Shown piece after piece: positions 11,292-22,989 of a DNA stretch of 64,000 nucleotides. Source of the stretch: Gari tellinella (lineage: Eukaryota > Mollusca > Bivalvia > Cardiida > Psammobiidae). The DNA is taken from assembly GCA_922989275.2 (NCBI GenBank), contig OV277871.1, forward strand, positions 62,765,848-62,829,847, given 5' to 3'. Within the stretch, counting starts at the first letter, position 1; the number at the start of each line of letters is the position of its first letter. A program made the translations under genes and the position numbers. Under the pieces are notes generated by a model. That model made no database searches. It was not told where the DNA came from and saw only the letters and a list, made by a program, of their open reading frames with translations.

Positions 11292-12250
11292 ATGGCTTCC
11301 ACCCCACCCCCCCCCCCCCCCCCCCCCTTTAGGGGAGGGAGACATATTGGTGTTGTGCTTTCTGTCTGTCCGTCTGTCTGTTAAAATTCTTGTGCAGCTA
11401 ACTCCTCCTACACTATATGAGGGATTTACTTCAAACTTTGACAAATGAACTAGCTATATGTGAGGATGGTCATGTGGTTTGGAATTTTGGCTGCAACAAT
11501 TTTAACAGAAGTTATAGCCATTTGTAGTTTTTCCTTATATATAGAGTATATAGCGAATAAGTCTTGTGCAGCTAACTCCTCCTACACTATTTGAGGGATT
11601 TACTTTATACTTTTACACATGTACCACCTATATGTGAGGATGGTCACGTGGTTTGGAATTTTGGCTGCAACAAATTCAATGTTAACAGAAGTTATGGCCC
11701 TTTGTAGTTTTTCCTTATATAGAGTATATAGCGAAACATTCTTGTGCAGCTAACTCCTCCTACACTATTTGAGAGATTTACTTCAAACTTTTACACATGT
11801 ACCAGCTATATGTGAGGATGGTCATGTGGTTTGGAATTTTGGCTGCAACAATTTTGACAGAAGTTATGGCCCTTTGGAGTATTTCCTATATATAGATTAT
11901 ATAGCAAAAAAGTATTGTGCAGCTATATCCTCCTATACTATGTAAGAGTTTTCATTCAAACTTTTACATATGGACCAGCTATATGTGAGGATGGTCATGT
12001 AGATAGGCATATGGGCTGCAACAATTATGACAGAAGTCACACAGTAAGTACACACACAATTTTAATCTGAAAATAAATTGCTTACAATTTACAATGTCAG
12101 TATTTTGACATATGAATTTATTCCTCTTATAGGTGCCAGGGTGGAGGTTGCCAGGGGATGAATTTATTCCTCTTATGGGTGCTGGGACGGGGTACCGGGG
12201 GGGGGGGGGGGGGGGGGACATGTGTTTTTCTCAAAAACAAGCTCTAGTTT
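11292..12250 (+). mobile_element. Element with ~185-bp tandem core between C- and G-runs
   Basis: A homopolymer C run (about 11297-11327) opens the block and a G run (about 12196-12218) closes it. Between them lie about 3.5 units of roughly 185 bp (each with CTTGTGCAGCTAACTCCTCC and AGCTATATGTGAGGATGGTC). The opening GGGAGACATATTGGTGTTGT plus CTGTCTGTCCGTCTG is typical of the GTCC-rich starts of other elements in this window. It ends CTCAAAAACAAGCTCTAG. Homopolymer lengths may be assembly-dependent. Confidence 0.65.
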
Positions 12251-12420
12251 TCCTCCCGCCTTAAGCTGTTACATGGATTTAACCCCATCAGTATGTACTT
12301 ATGACTTAAGTGTTATATGGAATAGGTAGACAAAGGCATGCAAGTGCACCCCTGGAGGGAAATTATATTAAAGTTTAAATAATCATGTTTTATTATAATT
12401 GTAATCGTTCAGGTGGCCAT

Positions 12421-12913
12421 CTTAGCTCACCTGGCACAAAGTGCTAAGGTGAGCTTTTAAGATCGCTTGATGTCCGCTGTCCATTTGTTCGTCCATTCAC
12501 AATTGGTTTGTTAACACTATAGTGGCTACAAATTTCATCCAATCTTTATGAAACTTGATGACAATATTTTTCTTGAAAATATCTAGGTTAACTTTGAATG
12601 TGGGTTATGTCGGGAAAAAAGCTAGGTCACTTGGTCAAATAAAAGAAAAACAGTGGTAACCCTCTAGAGGCTACACATCTCATTAGATCTGAATGAAATA
12701 TTGTCAGAATGTTTTCCTACATCAAATTTAAGTCAGAATCAAATGTGGATTGTTTCTGGTCATAATCTAGGTCACTAGGTCAAATCATTGAAAAATCGTG
12801 TTAACACTCTAAAGGTTGATTGTGGGTCATGTCCAGTCGTAATCTAGGTTACTATAGGTTAGGTTTTACATGGTGTACAAGGTGAGCGACTTAGGGAAAT
12901 TGTGGTCTTTGTT
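12421..12913 (+). mobile_element. Short TTAGCTCACC element
   Basis: The 5' hairpin (TTAGCTCACCTGGCACAAAG / TGCTAAGGTGAGCT) and a 3' end GGTGAGCGACTTAGGGAAAT...TCTTTGTT are present; the interior shows two to three degenerate repeats with AACACTCTAAAGGTT-like text. Confidence 0.65.
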
Positions 12914-13072
12914 AAACAAATGCAGCGTCACTTGCTTTTATGTGATTTGTTTCCCTAGATGCAGTTTGCAAATGTCATTACAAAATGTATATTATATGTT
13001 CTTAAATAAATGGGCTACAAACATTGAATATACAGTATACACATTACCAATTGGATGTGTGATATATGTCGA

Positions 13073-13176
13073 TGTATTCAGCTCGTGGCGTTCTTGGCGG
13101 ATAAAGCCAATCTGGCGAGTGCCTTGGCTTGAGTCTGTCCGGTTGTTTCCGCCTAGAAAATCGAGAGCTGAATACA
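13073..13176. repeat. Imperfect foldback
   Basis: GTATTCAGCTC at the left and GAGCTGAATAC at the right flank GC-richer sequence (GGCGTTCTTGGCGG / CCGCCTAGAAAATCG). It is probably a small inverted-repeat transposable element; ends not established. Confidence 0.5.
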
Positions 13177-13453
13177 ACGCCCAATAGCGCACCCAAACCG
13201 GTGATGTGTTTAGTATATATCTTCAATATACACCAACAACAACTAAATAGTTGCTTAAATCATTTTATATTCCTAAAATTTTGATATTTAATGCAGAACA
13301 AGAATTTTCTTATGCCACTAATGCCGAACAATGCTGTTCTTGTACATGTATATACATGACAACATGGCGACATGCTAATCGAAAACGAGGTTGGAGTAAA
13401 ATACAAGGAGGAAGATTATACACAGACTCTTGTATTACTGTGCAGATACATGC

Positions 13454-14935
13454 TTTTTAGCTCACCTGGCACTTTGTGCCAAGGTAATTTTGATTGCCCT
13501 GTGCCCATCGTCCGTTGTCAACAATTTATTTAAACGACATCACGTCCTAAACTACAGGCTGGATTTTACCAAACTTGCAAGGAATGATCTTTATAACGGT
13601 CCTCTTTCAAAGTTGTTCAACTAGTTCCGGTCTGTTGCATATCTACACCACAGGAGCTAAAACTTTTTTCAATGAAAACTTAAGCAATAGTCCTGTCTGA
13701 AAACACAGCACCCTGCCCGGCTGTACTTTTTCCTAGGTTTTATGAAAAAAAAACATGGAAAAAACCACGGAGTATTCGGACGGTCATATTACAAAAACCT
13801 TGGAAAAAAGACGAGAAAACCTTAGAAAATACAAGACCTTGGTTTTTACATGGTTTGACAAAATACCTCGGAAAAGTTTACGAGGAATCCTTGTAAAATA
13901 TTTAATTTCCAAGGTTTTCTCCAAAAAACCACGGAAAAGTTTACGAGGAATCCTTGTAAAATATTTAGGAAAAAACCATGGAAATATTAGAACCATTTTA
14001 CGTGGTTTCGACAAAATACCATGGAAAAGTATATATATACGAGGAATAGTTAACTACTAGTGGGTGGGGTACCACATGCTTTTGTTTGTATCATGTAAAT
14101 ATCCAAAATATATTATGATCATGATAAAATTGTATTTATGTAAGTTATGTAACTTACCATGAATCTTTTGTCAGGAGTCTGAACTGGTTTGGAGTCTTTA
14201 ATTTTTGCCACATTCACATTTTAAAGTATAGATAAACAGACAACTTAAATCTCTGACCTCTGATTGTTGTGAGCTGGTGTCCTGGGTGTGTATAATATTC
14301 ACTGTTTTGTGAAACTTACAATTGTAGCAAATATTACTTATATTTATAATTCACTAAGTTGTACTTCCAAGGTTTTTCCGTGCTGGAAAATGTCTAAGTA
14401 CAATTTTTACGAGGTGCAAATTGTTTAAGTTATTATTTTACAAGGATTTTCCGTGCTAAAAAATGGTTAAGTTCTTATTTCCGAGATTGTTCCGTGTTTA
14501 TTTTTGCCAAAGTCCAATTTTTCCGAGCTTTTGCCAAGGTTTTAAGAGTTTCCAAGGTTTTTTCTTGATATTTACGTGGTTTTTTTGTTCATAAGCATGC
14601 ATAAACCATGGAAATTTTGGTGACTAAACAAAAACCTTGGAAATTGTTACGAATAACCATGGAACTTTTAGAATTCCATGTAAATTCCACGTAAATTATT
14701 CATATTCCATGGAAATTTTACACTGAACCTTGGAATAAGTACAGCCGGGCGAGCTTAGATATTAGCATGGAGAAGTCTGCTCCGTGGTATTAGGTACAAA
14801 GCATCATCTACATGCCCTCTAAAAAGATTGTTCAAATAAAGTCTCTAGGGTAAAAAATGACCCATCCAACGAATTTACATAGAGTTATATATAGTGACAT
14901 TTTCAAACATCTTCTTCTCTGAAACCAGGAGCTCT
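13454..14935 (+). mobile_element. TTTTTAGCTCACC element interrupted by a foldback element
   Basis: The 5' end TTTTTAGCTCACCTGGCAC is at 13454. The body reads up to CAGCACCCTG, is broken by the element at 13715-14750, and resumes GAGCTTAGATATT. The 3' hairpin end is not found; homology fades near 14935. Confidence 0.65.
13715..14750. mobile_element. Foldback element with GCCCGGCTGTACTT termini
   Basis: The termini GCCCGGCTGTACTT (13715) and AAGTACAGCCGGGC (ends 14750) are exact inverted repeats. The arms are made of degenerate short phrases: ACGAGGAATCCTTG, CCATGGAAA and their complements. A unique core at about 14048-14345 is shared with the different-armed element at 27240-29125. The long open frame within the left arm is repeat sequence, not a gene. 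Confidence 0.75.
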
Positions 14936-15148
14936 TAAATATAATTTAGTGCACGATGAGACACTGGTATGAATTAATAAATCATTCTAACGCTTCAATT
15001 TAACTACAATTTATAATACATTCGCATTATCACCACCGTACTGTCGAGTTATAAACACCTTAATTGTATATTAAACAATTTATTTGCCGTAATAGAGAGG
15101 TTTTACGGTGAAATAACCACTATAAAGAAGTCTACATAATTTCAATTA

Positions 15149-15355
15149 ACCCTTAGCCTGCCAGTCACGACTAGCTCCATATGCAAACAGCTTGGATCCG
15201 GATGAGACGCCGAGTAACTCGGCGTCTCATCCGGATCCAAGCTGTTTGACACTCGGACAACATTTTCAACAATTTTGAGCAACTTTGAAGCACTTTGAAA
15301 CTTGAAGCAGACGAGAAATATAGCAGACGACAATTTATTTGGCGGGCTAAGGGTT
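15149..15355. mobile_element. GATCAG foldback MITE
   Basis: The ends TTAACCCTTAGCCTGCCA and GGCGGGCTAAGGGTTAA are inverted. The core GCTTGGATCCGGATGAGACG folds on its complement with the loop at GAGTAACTC. Confidence 0.8.
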
Positions 15356-15562
15356 AAGACAGATGGCAGATTAAAGCAATATGAACGTAAATAGAAACCT
15401 CCTAAAGTCGTCGGTTTGTCTTAAATACTTGATAATTAACACAATTTAATGGCCGTAATAGAGAGGTTTATTTCTACGACACTGGAGTAAGTACCAGGGG
15501 ACTTTGGTCTTTCATTTGAACAAACTTTAATCTCTTGCCTTACAATCAATTTCTTGTGATTC

Positions 15563-15778
15563 AGGGTCCCGTCTTACGACAAAAACGGTCACAAGTTTAG
15601 ATACATTTAATTTCCTATTTCCCCGTAGAATCCAGTATTGTAACATCTCCTTGGAATCGTCTTTTTTAAGGCGATTCCAAAGAGATATCACAAGACAGGA
15701 TTAGATGGTGAATTGAGAATTTTAGAATCTGACTTACGACCATTTTTGTCGTACAACGTTTCGTAAGACGGGTCCCAG
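15563..15778. mobile_element. MITE with GGGTCCCGTCTTACGAC termini
   Basis: GGGTCCCGTCTTACGAC at the left and GTAAGACGGGTCCC at the right form inverted ends. A central palindrome pairs GGAATCGTC with GGCGATTCC. It is related to 49748-49992, which has the same core. Confidence 0.75.
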
Positions 15779-16159
15779 GAATTTGGTTTGTAAATTTACC
15801 ATTGTAATTCTATGTAAAATTAATAGCTTCGAGGTTAGGCCATTCTAACCAGGATTTAAATAATCTTGGTAAAGCATCCCGAGTCAATGTTAACCTATTT
15901 ACCATTTTAAATCTTGCTTAATAGTTTTGAAATCGATTTTTAAGTTTCAAGTTTGCAAATTTTATTCAGCTTTGTCAGATCCAAGTGGCCACAGACCTGC
16001 ATGTGAGGACACAAACTGGTGGTTTGTTGTGTGTCAGTGTTCTCATCTTACAACAACACCCAGTGAGAGACAAATAGTGTGTGTCTTGTTCGGAGGAGGT
16101 TGTTATAGAAAGGGAAACTTACAACCCTTATAGTGCGAAGTATAACTTAAATTGGCTTG

Positions 16160-16345
16160 CACATGCAAACAGTTTGAACCGAGATTGGACACCACGTTAC
16201 GCGGCGTCTGATCTGGGTTCAAACTGTTTGCCACTCGTCTTTATGTTTCTTCTGTCAAAAATTTGAATGTCCATGGTAACTTTGAGAAAAACAGCAAACA
16301 ACAATTTTACGCAGAAGACATTGTAGCAGTTAAAACGTTAGACTT
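16160..16345. mobile_element. Degraded GATCAG foldback MITE
   Basis: CAAACAGTTTGAACCGAGAT pairs with ATCTGGGTTCAAACTGTTTG around GCGGCG. Confidence 0.6.
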
Positions 16346-16689
16346 ACTTGTCTTGTTTGGGGAACAGCGGCAAGAGTTTGTTGTAAGGAGGGAATCGTTG
16401 TTCAATGAGTCGTTGTAGGGAAGGATGTATGTGAATAGATAAAACCGTTATGGACAGAGGAAACTGTTTCGTTCATCAAGCAAAAATTACAACGACTTTG
16501 CCAAATGTACAAAAACAGCCAGGGTGCCAAACACAGATACCACGGTCCAGTGAAAATGTATGCACTGGTAACTATTATTATAGATTGGCGAATACAGTAG
16601 AACACTTTTGAGGAGGGAAACAAGGTTGAACATTTAATAAATGGCAGAAAATTATAATTCTGCCTTTTATTGTGACGGTTGGTATTTTC

Positions 16690-17111
16690 AAACAGTCATA
16701 CACTCTTCATGGAAAACCCTTACAGCATATTGATCAAGCTAAGTACCTGGGCATAACCATACAGCCCAACTTAAAATGGGAGTCACATTGCAAACATCTG
16801 TAACAAAGCAAACTCCACCCTTGGCTTCTTGCGGAAGAATCTAAAGATAAGCTCCAGTTCCACCAAAGAGATGGCATACAAGACCCTGGTCAGACCAACC
16901 CTCATACCGAGTCTGATATAGACAGGATTGAGATGGTCCAAAGAAGAGCAGCCAGATATGTAACAAATAAATTTCGAAACACCTCCAGTGTTGGCAACAT
17001 GTTAAACAACCTGAACTGGCAGTCACTTAAAACCAGAAGACGTAACGCACGGCTTACAACTTTTCATTTAAATAGTCCATAACGAAATTAACAATAGAAA
17101 AGATCCTCTTT

Positions 17112-17143
<32 letters not shown>

Positions 17144-17425
17144 ACGCCACACAAGACATGCCCATCCAAACACCTTCCGAACACTCCCTTTTAGAACCCA
17201 GACTCGAAAATACTCATTCTTTCCTAGAACTATAGTAGATTGGAATTCTTTGCCACCTGATATCTCGTCAATCCAATCAACAGCAGATTTTAAATCATCA
17301 ATCATCAATCAGTTTATTAAACTAACGTCCTTGTCATCCGTTTTGCGTAATTGCACACAACTCTGAGATAATCTTCAACCTGATGAAGGTGGTCAGTAAT
17401 GTTTAGATGTAGATGTTTGGCTCGA
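16690..17425 (+). pseudogene. Non-LTR retrotransposon reverse transcriptase, 3' remnant
   Basis: Conceptual translation, with frame changes, gives pieces typical of the C-terminal part of LINE reverse transcriptases: QAKYLGITIQPNLKWESHC, VQRRAARYVTNKF, then TIVDWNSLPPDISSIQSTAD. A poly-C run at about 17112-17141 interrupts it. In-frame stops and frameshifts show it is dead. The family (CR1/jockey-like) is not resolved. A second copy of its 3' end is antisense at 5200-5410. Confidence 0.75.
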
Positions 17426-17429
17426 GATC

Positions 17430-18478
17430 AGACACGGGCGTCGCGGAGTAGGTATCAAAGCCTGGCAGGACCTAGTTTCAATGTCGCTTATTCCAGATTA
17501 AGTCCCCTTATTTACTCGGTGAGTGAAAGCGAATATTTTGTCTTTTACTGAACTGCTAGTTGTTATTACTATATCGCACGGAATGCAGCGAGCATTTATC
17601 AATTGCCAGTTAACCAATTTGATAACTCTCAGAGTCCTGCTTTTTCAAACACTTCAACACAATATTCGTGTTCACAGCTTGCAGACATAATGAACACTAT
17701 TTTGGGTACACGTATATATATTTTTTTATTCCAAAGGGTTGTTTTCACGTATGTTATACGAAATGGAAGAATACGATGTTACACGATACATTCATGTTGA
17801 TATAGTGAACAATGTGAGTCTAATGAAGCTTATGATTACTAGAAAAGTGGTGTATTACACATGCAACCCTGTCCGTGTGCCACAGAAATTGACCCCCATT
17901 GCGACCTATAACCTTGTCCTGAAGTGTTTGAGAAACCAGGACATTCTGAGTTATCAAATTAGTAAGCTGGCAATAGTTAATGATTGCTGAATGTCGCTTA
18001 AACACTAACACCTCGTGCGACACATCACCGCTCCCCCATGTATGATGCGTTATACACGGTGAGTATATATATATGCATACCAAAGTTCGTTGGAATCAGA
18101 CACTATAACACCTGGATTGGAGCTTACACTCAGTAGCTTGGTACCATAAACTTGAACCTAAATCCAACACTTTTAATCCAAAAAAAATCGCACAAAATAG
18201 TTCAAGTTGTTACTAATAGAATAATGCTACAATAAACATAATATCAAACAGAAACTGTGTCAAAGAAAGTGAAAGACAGATGCCTCAAAAGCGTTGTTGG
18301 GCATTGAAATGGATTTTGTTGTGTGCAAACCAGAAAATTTACCTTACACATTTTCAAAAGTCATCGCATAAATGTCAAGACCAATGTCATAGAAGCCTTT
18401 TAAAATGTTACGGGACCATGATTGCGAGTTCCCACAATGACTCCTCACCATAGCTCAATGTCGACTTGGCTAACGGCA
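17430..18478. other. Intergenic stretch without recognised features
   Basis: Short open frames exist but show no family resemblance, splice context or repeats that I recognise. Confidence 0.5.
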
Positions 18479-18479
18479 T

Positions 18480-19026
18480 TTAAAGCGACTCGCAACCAGA
18501 TGGTGCATTAAAAATAGTGATTTGTAAATATGTGTCAAACGCTTATATAAATGGTAAAGAATTAGGTGAGGAAAAGAAATTCTGTTTAAAAAAAATGTAT
18601 TTCAATAAAAAAAAAATTGGTCTCTGGTGGGATTCGAACCCGGGGCCCGGCATTGGCGGACAGAAGGCAAAATAGGGGAAACCGCTTAGACCAATGGACC
18701 ACGGAACTATCCGTTTATCTCGGATCGATTTAACGTATTTCAATGTGTAGCGATCGTAAGTGATACAACTTCGTAATTCGGCTCGTGTTTATGTCTGACC
18801 CCGTGTAGAGAAGCAACAACAACAACAACTATACCGTTAGCTAACGCTATGGAAAAACGATGGAAAGTATCTAAAAAACTAAGATTCGGTGACGATTCTT
18901 GAGACGTTTTTTGGACTGCTCATATTTTTTTAATGTCAAAAGCCAAATAATGCCACAAATTTGCTTTTATTTGAGTATTTTATTTTATTTTGACAAAAAC
19001 ACCATCCGGTTGCGAGTCCCTTTAAG
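18480..19026 (-). mobile_element. tRNA-containing inverted-repeat element, copy 1
   Basis: TTAAAGCGACTCGCAACCAG at the left and CCGGTTGCGAGTCCCTTTAA at the right are inverted ends over about 27 bases. Internally, at about 18619-18712 on the minus strand, is a tRNA-like segment with B box GGGTTCGAATCCC and an A-box-like TGGTCCATTGGTCTAAGCGG. A second copy, 546 bp, lies inverted at 51789-52334. Confidence 0.8.
18619..18712 (-). tRNA. Degenerate tRNA-like segment (pseudogene or pol III promoter)
   Basis: The segment has a strong B box (GGTTCGAATCCCACC) and an A-box-like region, with spacing long enough for a Leu/Ser-type variable arm. The T stem pairs for only three bases and I find no matching acceptor stem, so a functional tRNA is unlikely. 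Confidence 0.4.
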
Positions 19027-19029
19027 CAA

Positions 19030-20450
19030 AATAAACAAATTCCATGAATCGCGCTAGCAGTTCATTTTTTATCTTAACAATATATCTGCTGTAATTGCTG
19101 ATATTAAATGAACATTTTATTAGTATGCATGTATGTTTAATCCATATTTGAGGTTGGAAACACGAATAATGTGTATCCTGAAAGGAACAGCCAAAACCGC
19201 ATTTCTGAAACTGTACATTCGAACGCAATAAAATAATTTCCATTGTAAACAATAAACGCCATTAAATTTTCTTGAAAAGTATCTTATTAATAAAGAAGAT
19301 TGTGGTCGATAATTATGGTTTCCTATAGGAAGGCATACATCGGTCAGGAAGCATATTTGAAACAATCCGCCAAATGTATGCACCCTCGAGCAATTGTGTC
19401 TGTACGAATTAAACGTCAATTTTTTCAATGGAATTGAATGGAGCGAATGTAAATATTTGTTCATATCACCACCACTTGTCCTAAATGTAACAGACATACA
19501 ACACTGGTTTACAATACACTGGCCTCGCGAAGTGGGCGGCCAGGATTTCTAGTTACTTACCACATTCGATAATTATACATTAACATTGCCGCAAAGTCTA
19601 CACCAAGGCGGGGCTAGTAGGGCGGAGCTCCACGTAGACCTGTCACACTAAGCCTTGCAATGATGTGTTGAGCAGACATGACAAATTCCGGTTTTTCCAT
19701 TGGAATCTACGATGGAAGTTTTAACCTTTACCGTGCTATATAAGTCCAAACTTACTGATATGTATACACGCAACCAGTTTGAGTATCTACATCCAATCAG
19801 GATCAAAACTGTTTGTCACTTGCACCAAGGTTTCTACGGTAAAAAAAATACGTTAAAAATGTCAAAAATCAAATACAGACTAATTTAGAGTATAAGTTTT
19901 CATAGCAAAATAAGGTTTTATTTGTTAAATGGTTTACTGACAACTCATTGACTATTGTAAACATTGATAGTACGGTCGTTTATACTTAGGTCCGGATATA
20001 GTTTTCATTTCTTTCAAGGATGTGAGTCGCATACTTGTATCATATTTTTGTTTTGAGCTTTATTTCATTTTTAACGCATTGAATTGCAAATTAATGTGTT
20101 ATCATTTGTTAGGGGAAATGTCTGCAAAATTCAAATTGATTTCAAGTATTTTTACAGGGTTAGCTATTTGATCACTTTGCGAATATGGTTTTAGCCCGGT
20201 GAACTTTGCATATTTTACAGGCAGATTATAATAAGTATATCGTACTCGAAGCTGTAGTTTGCACACTATTTGCTGGTAAGTGGAGAAAGATTACTAGCAA
20301 GTGATTGAAAATGATAATGTAACATTATTTACGGCATTTGAAACAGGCTATGTCAAAGGTACGTATAGATCACTGTTGCAGTGAAGAAGACGTTATTGTT
20401 TTCCTTAAAAACACAAATGATACGAGAGACGAAATTTACATAAAAAATGT
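19030..20450. other. Intergenic stretch, mostly unrecognised
   Basis: Only a weak foldback (CAACCAGTTTGAGTATC...GATCAAAACTGTTTG, about 19768-19816) is visible. No gene is supported. Confidence 0.5.
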
Positions 20451-20463
20451 AAAGATTGATTTT

Positions 20464-20542
20464 AGTCTGTGTGGCAAACAGTTTTAACTGATTTAACGCC
20501 GGTGTACCCGGCATCGGAGCTGACTCCAAACTGTTTGCAATG
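20464..20542. mobile_element. GATCAG-type foldback core
   Basis: GGCAAACAGTTTTAACTG... pairs imperfectly with ...GACTCCAAACTGTTTGC. Confidence 0.55.
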
Positions 20543-20639
20543 AACGTCCAGTTTGTTAGCCCAGACATGTTGGTTGGGGAAGAATAACGTTTTCTCCACT
20601 GAATTAAAAATGTGTTTGTTTTCGAAATTTCTCAACATA

Positions 20640-21720
20640 TCGTAAATCACGTTTTGCAAATGTTTTTGATAATCCCAGTTTTGCAAATGTTTTGATGATC
20701 TGTTTGCAAATGTTGAAGGTCTTTGAGTTGCAAATGGCAATGTTTAGACGATCTTATTTTTGATTTTTTTTTATGATCTTTGAGGTGCAAATGTTTAAAT
20801 ATCTCAGTTTTGCAAATGTTGATGGTCTTTTAGATGCAAATGCAATTGTTTTGACGATCTCAGTTTTGCAAATAATGTGTTGCAAAAGCAAATGTTTTAA
20901 CGATCTCAGTTTTGCAAATGTTGATGGTCTCTGCGTTGGAAATGCAAATGTTTTGGAAATGCAAATGTTTTAACGATCTCAGTTTTGCAAATGTTGATGG
21001 TCTCTGCGTTGGAAATGCAAATATTTTAACGATCTCAGTTTTGCAAATGTTGATGGTCTCTGCGTTGGAAATGCAAATGTTTTAACGATCTCAGTTTTGC
21101 AAATGTTTATGGTCTCTGCGTTGGAAATGCAAATGTTTTAACGTAGTTTTGCAAAGTTTAATGATGATGGTCGGTCAGTGCAAATGCAAATGCTGTTGAC
21201 GATTTAATTTTTGTAAATGTTGAAGGTCTTTGAGATGTAAATGAGCCGTACCATGAGAAAATCTGTCTTATTGCATAGCAACATTGTACAGACCAAGCAC
21301 CGTAGTCATCCCAGGCTCTATATATGAGTTTGGTCTACATTACCAAATACCATATATTATACAGCTACATAAAATATTTAAGTTGCATGTGGGTGTCAAA
21401 CAGTGCAGATCAAGACCAGCCGCCGTGTCTTTGACGCGGTGCCTGCGGCTGGACTTGATATACACTGTTTGCAATGCAATAAGACAGGTTTTTTCATGGC
21501 ACGGCTCAAATCTTTTTTACGATCTCAGTTTTGTAAATGTTGATGGTCTTTAAGTTGCAAATGCAAATATATTTTTTTATCTTAGTTTGAAAATAATGAC
21601 GGTCTTAGTTTGTGTAAATGTTGATAGTCTTTGAGTTGCAAATACAAAATTAATGTGCTGGCAATTTTAGTTTAGCCAATATTGATGGTCGTTATGTTGC
21701 AAATACAAATGTTTGGGCGA
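20640..21720. repeat. ~57-bp degenerate minisatellite
   Basis: Units of about 57 bp carry CAGTTTTGCAAATGTTGATG, TCTCTGCGTTGGAAATGCAA and ATGTTTTAACGATCT. The best copies are at 20880-21130; they decay at both edges. The array is interrupted by a MITE at 21243-21508 and resumes after it. Confidence 0.85.
21243..21508. mobile_element. MITE inserted in the minisatellite
   Basis: The inverted ends GAGCCGTACCATGAGAAAAT and ATTTTTT-like TTTTTTCATGGCACGGCTC (extended by TGTCTTATTGCAT / ATGCAATAAGACA) give terminal repeats of about 33 bp. A central palindrome pairs CAAACAGTGCAGATCAAGAC with its complement near 21450-21475. Confidence 0.8.
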
Positions 21721-21936
21721 TCTCAATTTTGGATTCATGAAGGCCAATGCCCTATGCTGATCGAAATTATGCAAACCGTGGCCTATTGCCAGAATCCAAA
21801 CCTTGTTACCGCCGTATTCTTCAGGTTCTTCAGTCAAAATGCTAAACATTTATTTAAGACAAGATGCAGACAATAGTATTTCAGCAGACAATATGGTGAC
21901 GGTGAAATAGTGGCGATTATATGCGTCCTTTGTGTA

Positions 21937-22045
21937 TAATTCCTCCATGATGAATACAATAAATATTCGAATTATTCCTTAAATGAAAACATTAATTGTT
22001 CATTTGATCAGGGACATTCAATATGTTATTGAATGTCCCTGAGTT
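21937..22045. repeat. Palindromic repeat fragment
   Basis: ATAATTCCTCCATG matches the end of the 33276-35579 element. ATACAATAAATATTCGAATT and beyond recurs inverted at about 38223-38260. CAGGGACATTCAATA and its complement form a palindrome at 22010-22043. Confidence 0.55.
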
Positions 22046-22230
22046 GATGTTCAATTGATGAATCCGCTTTTATGCCTTTTTAAAGTAACGACGATTGTGA
22101 TAAGGGCCACATGTACTTGACACATTTTTTTAAAAAATTTTTTTACTATCTATGCATAATCTATACTGTATATCTATTATATGGCAGATAGTTATAAAAA
22201 AAGATTTTTTCAAAATGTGTCAAGTTCGGC

Positions 22231-22532
22231 TTAACCCTTTCACACCGAATGACGTCATAGAGCGCAAATGGTTTTGATCCTGATCAGACGCCGCGTAACG
22301 CAGCGTCTGATCAGGATCAAACATTTGTGCCACTTGTTTTGAAATCACGTCAGTTATAGGCCTATTGCCTTAAATCCAACTTTGAAACGATAATGCAGGC
22401 AACAATATTGAAGCAGACGACAATGTGGCGACAGGAACGTATATATATACTTCTATATATATTATACGTTCCTGATGGCGATGAAAGAAGGTGTAAAAAC
22501 CTCACGATAAATTTGATCAGTGAAAGGGTGAA
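22231..22532. mobile_element. GATCAG foldback MITE with TTAACCCTTTCAC ends
   Basis: The ends TTAACCCTTTCAC and GTGAAAGGGTGAA are inverted. The core TTTTGATCCTGATCAGACGC folds on its complement around GTAACGC. It carries a second, tiny palindromic insert at 22432-22474. Confidence 0.8.
22432..22474. mobile_element. 43-bp palindromic micro-element
   Basis: CAGGAACGTATATATATAC...TATACGTTCCTG stands between two copies of TGGCGA (22426-22431 and 22476-22481). A 35-bp relative with the same ends is at 25751-25785. Confidence 0.6.
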
Positions 22533-22629
22533 ACAGCCATTTTTCGTAGTGAGAGCATCGTTTTATACTTTCTTTTTCTAAATGATTCTTAATGACAATT
22601 GGGTATTATTAATATTTTTATTTAAAAGA

Positions 22630-22672
22630 TAATGATGATGATGATGATGGTGGTGATGGTGATGATGATAAA
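22630..22672. repeat. ATG/GGTGAT microsatellite
   Basis: ATGATGATGATGATGATGGT and related units lie just before the SINE. Confidence 0.8.
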
Positions 22673-22704
22673 ACTGGTGCATACTATTTGCACTAATTTC
22701 AGTT

Positions 22705-22950
22705 TAGAAGTAGATCTAGTAGTGGCCCAATGGTTAACACCTTGGACTACGGTACCAGGGGTCGTGAGTTCGATCCCCCGCTGGACCAGCGGTCTGACTA
22801 GGGGATTTTTTCGGAATCCCTTATGATGTACAGGAATGTCCTTGAGCAAGACATGTACCGCGAATTGCTCCTCTCCACCCAGGGGTTAACATGGGTACCT
22901 GTGAGGGTCTGAGCCGGTACTGCGGCTGCTATAGCGCCATATGTTAGCAG
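22705..22950 (+). mobile_element. tRNA-derived SINE, second family
   Basis: An A-box region (GTGGCCCAATGGTTAACACC) and B box (GAGTTCGATCCCC) form a tRNA-like head. The body continues CCTTGAGCAAGACATGTACC and GGTACTGCGGCTGCTATAGC. The 3' boundary is uncertain; T-rich sequence follows near 23045. Confidence 0.7.
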
Positions 22951-22989
22951 TGCTCAATATTGTAGGCAAGATGGCTCAATGATCAGGGG

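Noticed and set aside
13755..14060. 101-codon frame rich in Lys, Arg and repeats
   Set aside because: It lies within the arm of a foldback element made of ACGAGGAATCC phrases; its repeats mirror the DNA repeats.
18543..18743. Minus-strand protein in the tRNA-containing element
   Set aside because: The frame covers the tRNA-like segment and has no family resemblance; the other copy shows the same chance frame.
19022..19497. Overlapping minus-strand frames
   Set aside because: AT-rich chance frames without similarity to a known family.
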